Positions 9,905 through 18,797 are shown, counted from the stretch's first letter. The stretch is DNA of 30,000 bases from Dictyostelium firmibasis (GCA_036169595.1 CM069769.1:1845001-1875000), one strand, 5' to 3'. Numbers and translations: made by a program. Notes: generated from the sequence alone by a model not told the origin.

Positions 9905-10810
9905 TTAATTTGAAACATTATTTAATTTGTTTAAAGCGGCTTGACTTCTTGAAGATTTATCAGCAGACATAACAATACCTTTAATGATTGCACTAGTTAA
10001 ACCATTATGTTCCATTGTATTTAAACCTGCAATTGTGGCACCACTTGGAGTTGTAATACGATCAATTTCAGATTCTGGATGACTTTCATTTTTTAATAAC
10101 ATGATAGCAGCACCTTTTGCTGTTTGAGCAGCGATTCTAACGGCATCTTCGGCGTGGAATCCAATTTCACAACCGGCACTTGCAGCAGCACGAATAATTC
10201 TACAAAAGAAAGCTGTACCACATGAGCATAAAGCTGGTGCTGAAATCATTGCTTCCTCAGAGATAATGATACATTCACCACAACAATTAAATATCTTTTC
10301 AGTGGTTTCCAATGCATTTTGATCGGCTAATTCTTGTTCAGCAGTGAGTTTACCAGATGCAGATGGATTTTCACTCTTATTGGCAATGCATGTCATTGAT
10401 TCACAATATTGAATAGCAGTGTTTGGCATAGCTCTAACAATTGGTGTGTATACATCTGGTTGAAGATGTGATCTAATACCACTAACTGTGATACCTAATA
10501 CCACTGAGATAATAATATGATCTTTAGTAACCAAATGTTTAATAGATTCTAATAATGGTGCTACTTGAGCTGGTAATACACCAATAATTAAAATGGCACA
10601 TTTGTTAACTGCTTCTAAATTGTCGGATGTAATATGAAATCCTTCTTCATCTTTTAAATGTTGAATTTTATCCAACGATCTACGAGTCAAAACTATTTGA
10701 CTAGCTTTATAACCTTTTGAAGCGACAATACCTCTGGCAATGGAAATTCCTAAATTTCCACTTCCTAAAACAGCAATATTTTTATTATTTTTTAAATCTG
10801 TGGCAACCAT
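9905..10810 (-). CDS. Pyrroline-5-carboxylate reductase (proline biosynthesis)
   Basis: A single exon of 301 aa on the minus strand, starting at the ATG at 10810. The N-terminal Rossmann fold is seen as NIAVLGSGNLGISIARGIV, with the G-x-G-x-x-G NAD(P)H-binding loop at about residues 16-21. It is followed by VVLGITVSGI and the PIVRAMPNTA motif typical of the family. The C-terminal helical dimer domain contains the signature region TPSGATIAGLNTMEHNG, matching the P5CR pattern S-P-G-G-T-T-I-x-G-L. By family knowledge the enzyme reduces delta1-pyrroline-5-carboxylate to L-proline with NAD(P)H, the last step of proline synthesis. Length is near that of animal PYCR enzymes (about 310-320 aa). There is no clear mitochondrial presequence, so a cytosolic enzyme is likely. 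An insert around residues 145-165 (SENPSASGKLTAEQELADQ) makes one loop longer than in bacterial ProC. Confidence 0.95.
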   Translation of the reverse strand: MVATDLKNNKNIAVLGSGNLGISIARGIVASKGYKASQIVLTRRSLDKIQHLKDEEGFHITSDNLEAVNKCAILIIGVLPAQVAPLLESIKHLVTKDHIIISVVLGITVSGIRSHLQPDVYTPIVRAMPNTAIQYCESMTCIANKSENPSASGKLTAEQELADQNALETTEKIFNCCGECIIISEEAMISAPALCSCGTAFFCRIIRAAASAGCEIGFHAEDAVRIAAQTAKGAAIMLLKNESHPESEIDRITTPSGATIAGLNTMEHNGLTSAIIKGIVMSADKSSRSQAALNKLNNVSN

Positions 10811-11904
10811 TTTTTAATTTTTTAATTTTTTTTTTTTTTTCTGGAAAATAATATTGGTTGATTTTTTTGTTTTAAAAATTTTTTTTTTTTTTTTTTTTTT
10901 CTTCTTTTTTTTTTTTTAAAAAACAAATTTATTTGTTATTTACATGTAGTGATACTAAAAGGGTTTTTTTTTAATGTTTAAATGTAATGAATAAAATATA
11001 TTTTTTTTTTCCTATTTTATTCGTTTTTTTTTTAATCATAAAAAAAATAAAAAAAAATTAAAAAAAAATAAAATTTAAAATAAATAAAATTAAATTAAAA
11101 ATTTTTTTTTCCGTATTATAATAATAAAAATTTATTTATTGTAATAGTTTGTTTTTTTTGTTTTTTTTTTTTCACTTTTTTTTTATTTTTGCACTTTTTT
11201 AAGATAAGGTGAGAAAAACCCTAAAATATGCAAATATCTAAGTAACCGAATCTACAGATTCCTGTTTTTCCTTTTATTTTTCAAATTTTATTTTTTTTTA
11301 ATTTTTTTTTTTTTAAATTATATTTAATTTATTTTTAGTTTTATCTATAGCACAACCCTATACCCCTAATGTTCATTTTTTTTTTTTATTAAAAAAAAAA
11401 AAGTTATTTATTTTAAGTATTTATTTTATTATAATTTTATTTTCATTTTTTTCTTTTTTTATTATTGTTATTATTTTATAATTATTATTTAATTTTTTTT
11501 TTTTTCTTTTTTTTTTTATAACCCCACTATTATTCTTTGTTCTATTATTACTATAAACTATAGTTATAATAATAAGGATTATTGTGTGTTGTGTGTTGCT
11601 ATTTTCCTAATTAATTTAATTTTATTTTAAATATTTATTTTATTTTACATGAGTTTAATTTTATTAGATGGAATTATGGTCATAAAAAATAATAAATATA
11701 ATTTCATAATGTATTCTGAAAGGTTATTTTTTTGAGTTTTACATTATGTTAATTGTAATTATTCTTTCATTTAAAGATCATATAAATTTTCTATTAAAAA
11801 TGTATTTAATATATAAATATAATAAAAATAATAATAAAATAAAAACTAAAAAAAAACATTAATGTTTTTTTTTTTTGTTGATGATTTTTTTAGTTTTTTA
11901 TTAC

Positions 11905-11966
<62 letters not shown>

Positions 11967-12071
11967 TAAATGAATTTATTAAAATATATATTTAATATTG
12001 GTTTCTTAGTTTTAATTTTTTTTTTTTTTTTTTTTTTTTATATTTTTATTTTTATTTTTATTTTTATATTA
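10811..12071. other. Long A/T-rich intergenic region
   Basis: About 1.26 kb lie between the SPC25-type gene's 3' end and the P5C reductase 5' end, both on the minus strand. Most is poly-A/poly-T and A/T-rich filler. Two patches are more complex: 11200-11275, which has a small GAATC/GATTC hairpin, and 11335-11375 with C-rich words such as CACAACCCTATACCCC. An (ATT)n repeat sits at 11903-11964. No open frame of useful length, tRNA or class I RNA motif was found on either strand. Confidence 0.55.
11903..11964. repeat. (ATT)n microsatellite
   Basis: About 20 uninterrupted ATT/TTA triplets in non-coding DNA downstream of the SPC25-type gene. On the minus strand this would read as AAT, the codon behind the Asn tracts of this genome, but no gene frame is present here. 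Confidence 0.9.
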
Positions 12072-12935
12072 TTATTTATCCTTTACACTTAATTTTGAAA
12101 ACTTTTTAAATTGAACGGATAAATCATTATGAAAGTTTGATTCTAAAAATGTACCTTTAGTATCGAAATAAAGGTCAATAGATTTTGTGAATGGTACATT
12201 AACTGATGGATTTTTTGCGTTTTCAATCTTTACTTGATAATTTGGGTCATACTTTTGTAAGACTGTTGCAACTTTGATTTCATCATCATTTTTACTTGCT
12301 TGTAATATATAATCCTTTTGAATGAAAATATTGATATAATATAAAATTAAACTAATAACTATATATCTATTTATTTTTTATTTTTTTTATTTGTTCATTC
12401 ATTTGTTTGTTTATTTATTTATTTATTTATTATTATAAAATTTTGAATGGTTAATAATTTATTTTATGTTTTTATCGATGATATGAGTAATAAAAAAGAT
12501 ACATACAATGCTACACATAAAATTAAAACTGGTTTATTCTTTGGGAAAGGTATTGGGTAAAATTGTGCAATTGCTGCTAAAGAACATCCAATTACACCAA
12601 AAAAAACTTTGGTATAATTTAATTTTTGATTTTGAGAATATGATAATGTTGATGTCACATACTGGAGATGTGATAATCAATAATAAAAGGAAAAATTAGT
12701 TATAATGTTTACAATATTATGCTCTCAATTTACTTTTAAATTAAATAGGTTTCTTGTAGTGTATGTGAATGTATGTGTGTGTGAATGAACGATTATGTAT
12801 TTGTAAATATTAAAATTCTATTACTTTTACTACTGAATCATCTAATGTTTGTTTTATTGTATTACTATCATATAGTGTAACTTGAGTTGGTTTTTCAGTT
12901 GTTGCTGTTGTTGTTGTTGTTGTGGTAGTAGTCAT
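12072..12935 (-). CDS. Signal peptidase complex subunit 2 (SPC25/SPCS2)
   Basis: I rebuilt this gene from three minus-strand exons: 12935-12825, 12661-12507 and 12351-12072, about 181 aa. Exon 1 reads MTTTTTTTTATTEKPTQVTL and ends in TLDDSVVK, like the family's SLDDS-x-KK motif. Exon 2 holds the membrane part (FGVIGCSLAAIAQFYPIPF, KNKPVLILCVA), matching human SPCS2 ICTISC...HPFPESKPVLALCV. Exon 3 supplies the second membrane segment and the lumen-peripheral tail ending KKFSKLSVKDK. By family knowledge this subunit sits in the ER membrane and supports signal-peptide cleavage at the Sec61 translocon. The exon 1/2 junction keeps frame with an AAA|GTAATA donor and CTCCAG acceptor. The exon 2/3 junction was chosen because the GTATGT donor and ATTAG acceptor match in phase; it may be off by a few codons. 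Length fits yeast Spc2 (178 aa). Confidence 0.85.
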
Positions 12936-13493
12936 TTTTTTTTTTTTTTTAATATTATTAGTTATTATAATAACTATTACTATAAATACAGAAATAATAT
13001 AAAATTAAAAAAAAAAAATAAAAAATTAGAAATTAAAATTATAAAAAAAAATGAAAATTTTTTTTTTTTTTTATTTTTTTTTTTCCAAAAATTTTTAATT
13101 ATGTTTGAACATGACTCACCAAATTTATTTAATGTAAAGGATGATAAAGTTATTTAAAATCTCATAAACTTTTTTTTTTTTTTTTCCAAAAATTATAATA
13201 CAATATAAAGAATTAAATTAAAAAAATATTTCGAAAAAAAAAAAAAAAAAAAAAAAAAAGCAAAAATAAATAGAATTTAAAAAATTCAAAGAAAAACTAG
13301 AGTTATAAAAAAAAAAAAAAAAATGAAAAAAAAAAAATTTCTTTCAATTGTAATTACATTTGAATGTGCACTAAATTTTTTTTTCCTTTCATTTTTTTTT
13401 TTTTTCAAAAATAGAATATATATATACGAATAAATAAATTTTAAATAAATAGTTGTAAATATAAATAGTGAATAGTAAATAAATAAAAAAAAT
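12936..13493. other. Divergent promoter region between the SPC25-type and rad52 genes
   Basis: A 558-base spacer with genes pointing away on both sides, so it should hold two promoters. It is mostly poly-A and poly-T. A short open stretch at 13101-13157 could encode MFEHDSPNLFNVKDDKVI on the plus strand. It is too short to call a gene, but is more codon-like than its surroundings and might be an upstream ORF in the rad52 leader. Nothing else is visible. Confidence 0.55.
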
Positions 13494-14407
13494 ATGGAAC
13501 AAATGAATACAGTTTTTGGGCAAGTTGCATTTACAGAGGAAGAGATAGCATCGATTTCACAAACATTAAATGAAAGTGTACCATTAGAAGATGTATCTAC
13601 AAGGCAAGGACCTGGTGGTACAACATTATCATATTTAGAGTCTTGGAAGGCAATTAATTTAGCAAACAAAATATTTCAATTCAATGGTTGGAGTTCATCA
13701 ATCAAAGAGTTGTCACCAGATTTCATTGAAGAGATCACTGTAAATGGTTTAACTCGTTATAGAGTTGGTGTCACTGCAATTGTTAGGGTCACTCTAAAAG
13801 ATGGTACATTTCAAGAGGATGTAGGTTATGGTTCAACTGAACATCCAAGTAAAGGTAGTGCTATAGAGAATGCTAAAAAGGTAATTAATAAAATAGAATT
13901 AATACCTATCCATATATTCATACATGTATCTAACTTTTTCTATTTAATTAATTACAGGAAGCAGTATCAGATGCAAGGAAGAGAACATTGAGATTGTTTG
14001 GTGATCGTATCGGTAATTCGTTATACGACAAAGATGTCAATAAAAATATGGGTGTATTGGTTTCAAATGAAAAGAAAAAACAAAAACAAGCAATGATACA
14101 AGCCGCTTCTGCTGCCAAAAATGCACCACAACAACCTCAACAGCAACCACAACAACAACAACAACCACAAAAACCACAACAACAACCTCAACAACCACAA
14201 CAAAAAGCACCTGCCAAACCAATGATTCAACAAAACAAACCAGCTCCATCATTTGGTATACCACCAAAACCAACTTCTTCACCACCCAAAACTGGTCCAA
14301 GTCTCCCAATGAAAAATCCTGCAATCTCTCATCAACAACAGCAACAACAGCAACAACAACATAATCAAATTGATTTTATTGAACCAGATTTAGGTGATTT
14401 CTCTTAA
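13494..14407 (+). CDS. rad52: Rad52 recombination mediator
   Basis: Two exons, 13494-13880 and 13958-14407, give 278 aa. The intron 13881-13957 is phase 0 (AAG|GTAATT ... TTACAG|GAA). The conserved single-strand annealing domain covers about residues 15-175, with LSYLESWKAINLANKIFQFN, GWSSSIKEL, VTAIVRVTLKDGTFQEDVGY, KGSAIENAKKEAVSDARKR and LRLFGDRIGNSLYDKDV. These match human RAD52 ([55 protein letters not shown]). The splice falls exactly in NAKK|EAVSDA, which supports the model. By family knowledge Rad52 forms rings that anneal complementary single strands and helps load Rad51 in double-strand break repair. The C-terminal part is short and rich in Gln and Pro (about 180-265) and does not obviously contain the RPA- and Rad51-binding segments of animal or yeast Rad52. 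Confidence 0.95.
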
Positions 14408-15209
14408 CCAAAACCATTTGTTTTTCTAACCCGAAAATAAAATAAAGAAAAGAAAAAAGTAATTTTAATTGTGCAAAAATGAAAAGGCGCTTTTTTTTTT
14501 TTTTTTTTTTTTTTATAAATATCTTTTAGTCGCAATTGAAAAAGTCAAACAATTTTTTTTTTTCTCATAATGAACGGTAAAATTAATAATGTTGAAAAAA
14601 AAATCTTGATCAAAATTGTGTGCATTGACAAAGCCAACAAAAAAAAAAAAAAATAAAAAATTTTTTTTTATTTTTTATTTTTTTTTTTTTTTTTATTTTT
14701 TATTTTTTTTTTTTTGTTCACTAAACTACAAACTAATCACCACTATTTTTTTTCATATTTTTTTATTTTTATTTTTATTTTTCAATACATATTACTGATC
14801 ATAAACCATTAAATTGGGGGTTTTTTTTTTCATTTAATATTAACAAAAAAAAAAAAAAACCAAAAATAAATTACCACATCTTTTTTTATCTTCTATTTTA
14901 ACCAATTAAAAAAAATTTTCAAATAAATTAATTTATTTATTAAATCTATTGGTGTCAAAAAAAAAAAAAAAAAAAAAAAAAATTTAGAAAATTAAAATAA
15001 AAAAATAACATAATAACAAAATAAGAATTTTGTTTTTTTTTTTAAAAAAATAAAAAACAGTAATATTAATATTAAAAAAAAAAAAAAAAAAAAAAAGTGT
15101 TGAATGAAAGGTGTTTATAAGTAACATTTAGCAAAGAAAATAAAATAAAACAAAAAAAAGTATTAAAAGTAAAAAAAGTAATAAAAGTAAACATTAATAT
15201 TGTACGAAA
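14408..15209. other. Intergenic A/T-rich spacer before the phosphatase gene
   Basis: About 800 bases of mostly poly-T, poly-A and A/T filler, with long runs at 14491-14513, 14958-14981 and 15075-15096. A slightly more complex patch at about 14520-14640 (words such as AGTCGCAATTG and GTGTGCATTGACAAAGCC) shows no open frame, tRNA box or class I RNA motif. The promoter of the downstream gene should lie in the last 150 bases. Confidence 0.55.
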
Positions 15210-15931
15210 ATGGTAAAAAATAATGATGAAGAAAGTTATTGTGGAGGTGGTTATTGGGATATGGTAGAAGATCTTGAACAAGAAGAGGCATTTGATGCAC
15301 AAGAAGTTTTACCAAATTTATATATTGGTTCAATTGGTGCTGCAACTTGCACAACAAGTTTAAAAGAACATAAAATTACTCATATTTTATCAATTTCAAC
15401 TAATCCCCCAAAAATTAAAGTAATTATTATAAAAAAATTTTAATAAATTATATATATATATATATATACATGTAGTTATTAATAATTTATTTTAATTATT
15501 TTTAGGAATTTACAACACTTTGTATTAGTATTGAAGATGAGAGTCAAAGAGATATTTCAAGTTATTTTCAACAATGTCATGGATTCATTGAAAATGGTAG
15601 AAAATTAGGAGGAATTTTAGTTCATTGTAGTGCAGGTGTTAGTAGAAGTGCATCTGTTGTAATCAGTTATTTAATGAGTGTATTCTTTAAACCATTTTGG
15701 TATTGTATGCAATATCTTCGTAATATTAGACCATGTATTCAACCAAATACTGGTTTTGTTAATCAATTAATTAATTATGAAGCTACTCTTTTGAAAAATC
15801 AACATGTAATCTCAACAACAACTACCACAACTACAACGACCACCACTACAAAAAAACTACTTTGTAATGGCGGTGACACTAGTGGTATAGAATCAAAAAA
15901 ATCTGGTCAAACAGAATTTAAGAATGAATAG
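15210..15931 (+). CDS. Dual-specificity protein phosphatase
   Basis: Two exons, 15210-15419 and 15506-15931, give 211 aa. The intron 15420-15505 is phase 0 and contains a (TA)n run. The catalytic domain covers about residues 33-190: VLPNLYIGSIGAA (the usual start of the DSP fold), THILSIS, CISIEDESQRDISSYF carrying the acidic general-acid loop, and the P-loop VHCSAGVSRSASVVISYLM with nucleophile C111 and phosphate-binding R117. Next comes NIRPCIQPNTGFVNQLINYE, a match to the DSP pattern RP.I.PN.GF..QL..YE. By family knowledge the enzyme removes phosphate from Tyr and Ser/Thr, often on MAP kinases. There is no kinase-interaction domain ahead of the catalytic part, so it resembles small atypical DUSPs, and its target is unknown. 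A Thr run (ACA/ACC/ACG codons, about 180-190) follows the domain. Confidence 0.94.
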
Positions 15932-15944
15932 ATTATTAACTCAT

Positions 15945-15983
<39 letters not shown>

Positions 15984-16189
15984 ACGAACCCTATTAATAA
16001 TAAGAATATTTCAAATACGAGTAATCTATTTATTCATAATACTTAAAAATAACAACAACAACAACAATAACAACCAACTCTTATCCCTTACAAGTTCATC
16101 AGTTTAGTTCCCTTTTATATTTTATATTTTTTTTTTTTTCAATATTTTAGATTTTTTGATCTTATTTCAGTCACCCTTTCGAGTTATGT

Positions 16190-16223
<34 letters not shown>

Positions 16224-16562
16224 AAATAGAAAAGTAAATCAAACTTGTAAAACTTGGGGGAGAAAACCCTTTGTATTTTAAAAAAAAAAAAAAAAATAAA
16301 AAAATAAAAAATAAAATTCAAACCTAATCACTAAAAAAAATAAAAGGTAGAACTTGTTATTTTATTTTTTTTTTTTTTTTTTTTTTTTGAATTGAATTGA
16401 ATCGATAAAAAAAGAAGATACAAAAAAGAAACTCTCGAATTTATACCTATAAATATATATATGGTGGTAAAAAAAACAAACTACTCTCCAATAATAAATT
16501 GTGAATCTAAATTTAAATGAAAAAAAAAAAAAAATACCTACATTAACAAAAGAAAAAATTAA
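15932..16562. other. Intergenic spacer before the class I RNA locus
   Basis: It contains several long poly-A runs (15946-15980, 16191-16220) and a poly-T run near 16365-16388. Between them are modestly complex words, for example 16081-16115 and 16240-16275 (CTTGGGGGAGAAAACCC). I see no open frame of useful length and no copy of the class I RNA motif here. A minus-strand ORF over 16362-16568 is poly-Phe/Lys and follows from the T/A runs. Confidence 0.55.
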
Positions 16563-16633
16563 TCCCACAACAAAATAAATCCAATATAAAATTTAAAATA
16601 TTTTGAATGAAAATAATATATAGAATGTGTAAA
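16563..16633 (+). promoter_or_regulatory. Promoter elements of the first class I RNA gene (DUSE-like and TGTG box)
   Basis: TCCCACAAC at 16563-16571 lies 79 bases before the RNA start, and GAATGTGTAAA at 16623-16633 lies 8 bases before it. The second class I RNA gene in the window has TCCCAAAAC 78 bases before and an identical GAATGTGTAAA 7 bases before its start. That shared spacing is the main support. Class I RNA genes are known to carry a DUSE and a TGTG box upstream. Confidence 0.75.
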
Positions 16634-16641
16634 ACTCTTAA

Positions 16642-16690
16642 GTTGACCTTACAGCAATCTAATAATTTCATAAGAAACCACTTCGTCGAC
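16642..16690 (+). ncRNA. Class I non-coding RNA, copy 1
   Basis: A 49-nt candidate of the Dictyostelid class I RNA type. It begins GTTGAC and carries the conserved CCTTACAGCAA element directly at the stem. A variable region of about 26 nt follows, and it closes with GTCGAC. The two ends pair over 6 bp (GUUGAC with GUCGAC, one G-U pair). It is followed by TGTC and a T-run. By literature knowledge class I RNAs are 42-65 nt, abundant, mostly cytoplasmic, change during development and are restricted to social amoebae. The 3' half overlaps, on the opposite strand, the last codons of the retroelement gag-like frame. Transcript ends are inferred from the stem. Confidence 0.88.
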
Positions 16691-18268
16691 TGTCTTTTTT
16701 TTGAAATTTTTTTCTTAAATTTTTTTTTCTAGTGTTTTCTTCATGATTCTTTCTCTCTAAATCATTGGCTAATTCTTTAGCGAGTGTAATCCAGTTTGAG
16801 AGATTGGTGCTTTCGAGAGCTCCCTCCTTGGCCTTGGTTCTAACCTTCTCTTTTGCTTCTATTGGTAAGAAAAATAAAAAATTTTCAATTAATGAAAAGG
16901 CATCCATTCCATTGTATAACGACCTATAATTTTTTTCAAACACTGTGATGTAATTTGCTAAACCAGATCCAGTATCACTGATGTTTTTAGCAGCTTCCAT
17001 TAACAGATTATTGTAGTGCTTCTGTCTAGTTGCTGAATCGTCGTTGACATTAATAATTTTAACTACCTGTTCCCAAGACATGTGTTCTTCGATTGAATTA
17101 GCGAACTCGAAATTTTCTAAAATTCTCATCTTAACCACTCTAATTCTATTTACCAGTGATTCGACTTCGTGTTGCTGAAAGGTAAATTCTAGATCCTTAA
17201 AGAACTTGATTGGACCATGAGTTTTGAGTGATTCTTTGAGTCTCCTGACCTCAGAATCTCGAATAGTTCTACCTGTTTTTCCTTTTGAATTTGATTTAGC
17301 TGAAACACCACTTTCAGAAATGTTATCGAAGATTCCTTTCTTTCCATTATCATTCAATGCATTACCTTTGATGACTGTGTTATTTAAATCTTCCTCGAGG
17401 AAATTTTCTTCTTTCCTCTCTACCGACTTCACTTCTAATGATTCCTTCAATTGAACTTGAGAACCCATACCTCTGTCGATTCTCAATTCACCAAATTTTT
17501 TCTCTAAATCTTGTAGTTTCATCTCCTCGTTCTTGGAGGCTTTATTGGCTATTACATACTCCAACCTATTTACTTCATCTACTAAATCTAATTCTTTTCT
17601 AATACGTGCTTTCAAATCATCCTTTAAAATTTCTATATTAATTTCATATGATGAGACCATCATTTCGTATTTGTTTTTTGAGATCATTTCGGATTTTTTC
17701 ATTTGATGTTCCAATTCTTCGTTTCTCTGTTTTAATAGATTTACTAGATTGATTAATTCGTTTTCTCTCTTTTTATCCTCGCTGAGAGACTTTAAATATT
17801 CGCATTCATCTTTGCTTAATCCTCCATTGACTTGTTCTGAATCGTTAGATTTGTCGGATCCGCTTGATCCATCTCTTACTACATTATTAAAAGATAATTC
17901 TTTTGAGCTATTCATCCTAACTATCTCTTTACTTTGAAATTTTATATTTAAACGAGTTATTAATAATAATTTATATGTGTTTATCTCCGGCCGGCACTAG
18001 AAACAAACGTATATATATGATTAAAAAAAAAAAGTGTAATGGTATTACTAATAAAATATAAACAAAGGTGTGTTTTGTGTGTTTGTTAATATAAAACTGA
18101 ATTGTTTTTATTTTATTTTGAGTTTTTATAATTTTCGTAATTCTCGGGAACGCGAGAATACAAGTGCGGAGTTCGTATCTTAGTAAAGGAGTTCGAGTTC
18201 TGGAGCAAGCAGGCTCGGCTGGTTGATCAGGATTCGAATATTTTACATTTTTCCTCCACCAACCTTTC
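16691..18268 (-). mobile_element. Broken retroelement relic: terminal repeat plus gag-like ORF
   Basis: The element reads on the minus strand from about 18268 down to about 16700. Its left end is a GC-rich terminal repeat-like segment (about 17970-18268), followed by a leader and then a 415-codon gag-like frame, 17915-16668. The first half of that protein is coiled-coil-like and Glu/Lys-rich. The second half has capsid-like spacing (SWEQVVKIIN, NYITVFEKNYRSLYNGM, FLFFLPIEAKEKVRTKA) and a basic end. Codon use is richer in G and C than the host genes around it. Nothing resembling protease, reverse transcriptase, integrase or recombinase and no second terminal repeat is present, so the element is broken by one large 3' truncation. 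The family is uncertain: Skipper-like (Ty3/gypsy) or DIRS-1-like are the best guesses. The open gag-like frame suggests a fairly recent insertion. Confidence 0.7.
17970..18268 (-). repeat. GC-rich terminal repeat of the retroelement relic
   Basis: This segment stands out for GC content, most clearly at 18140-18240 and at the GCCGGCCGG-like spot near 17986-17995, in a window that is otherwise A/T. It lies directly upstream of the gag-like frame on the same strand, where an LTR or DIRS-type terminal repeat belongs. A palindrome-like word, TTCTCGGGAACGCGAGAA at about 18141-18158, resembles a heat-shock-element-type arrangement. DIRS-1 terminal repeats are known for heat-shock promoter activity. 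Ends are approximate and only one copy is in the window. Confidence 0.55.
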
Positions 18269-18309
18269 ACATTTCACAAATTGCGTATTGCTATGTATTA
18301 AAAAAAAAT
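18269..18309 (+). repeat. Flanking repeat, copy A
   Basis: ACATTTCACAAATTGCGTAT and onward, including TTGCTATGTATTA, closely matches 18565-18608 with a few substitutions. Copy A abuts the presumed outer end of the retroelement relic. Copy B lies beyond the second class I RNA gene, so the pair brackets that gene. Confidence 0.7.
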
Positions 18310-18376
18310 TATTAAATTTACTGTTTTTTTAAAAGAAAAGAATTTTTCAAATCCTGGAAAATTTTAAGAATTTTCG

Positions 18377-18447
18377 TCCCAAAACATAAACTAAAAAAAT
18401 TAAAATCAAGAATATATTGAAAAAATATTATTTGTTGAATGTGTAAA
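18377..18447 (+). promoter_or_regulatory. Promoter elements of the second class I RNA gene (DUSE-like and TGTG box)
   Basis: TCCCAAAAC at 18377-18385 and GAATGTGTAAA at 18437-18447 lie 78 and about 8 bases upstream of the RNA start. This is the same arrangement, within one base, as at the first class I RNA gene. Confidence 0.75.
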
Positions 18448-18454
18448 CAATTAA

Positions 18455-18500
18455 GTTGGCCTTACAGCAATTTATAATTCCAAGAATACCCCCTGTCAAC
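18455..18500 (+). ncRNA. Class I non-coding RNA, copy 2
   Basis: A 46-nt candidate starting GTTGGC, with the conserved CCTTACAGCAA element, an unrelated variable middle (TTTATAATTCC...) and the closing sequence GTCAAC. The ends pair over 6 bp with one G-U pair. The base change in the 5' arm relative to copy 1 (GAC to GGC) and in the 3' arm (GTCGAC to GTCAAC) both keep pairing, which supports a real stem. TGTC and a T-run follow, as in copy 1. It is independent of the retroelement relic, lying about 190 bases outside it. Confidence 0.88.
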
Positions 18501-18564
18501 TGTCTTTTTTTTTTTTAATTTAACAAAACATAATTCAACAAAAAAATAAACATATTGCTATATA

Positions 18565-18608
18565 ACATTTTACAAATAGTGTATTGCTATATAATAAAAA
18601 AAAAAAAT
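18565..18608 (+). repeat. Flanking repeat, copy B
   Basis: ACATTTTACAAATAGTGTAT followed by TGCTATATAATA and an A-run. It is the diverged partner of 18269-18309. The word ATTGCTATATAA inside it recurs just before and just after. Confidence 0.7.
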
Positions 18609-18797
18609 TGCTATATAAAAAAAAAAAAAAAAATACAATAAAAAAAAAAAGAGTTATTTTTAATTTAAAAAAAAAAAAATTAAGATGTTTATTGTCACTA
18701 CCATTATTATAATTACATATTTAATAGTTTTATTTTGGTTGAATGATATAAAATAGGATAAAAAAAAAAGAGAGAAAAATGGGAAAAAAGAAAATGA

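Noticed and set aside
13101-13157. Eighteen-codon plus-strand frame MFEHDSPNLFNVKDDKVI in the rad52 leader
   Set aside because: Codon-like but too short, with no homology I recognise. It could be an upstream ORF or chance.
17224-17937. Plus-strand frames opposite the gag-like ORF
   Set aside because: They are antisense shadows of the minus-strand frame, with no start context or motifs.
18195-18240. TTCGAATCC-like word on the minus strand resembling a tRNA B box
   Set aside because: No matching A box, acceptor stem or cloverleaf can be built around it. It lies inside the retroelement terminal repeat.
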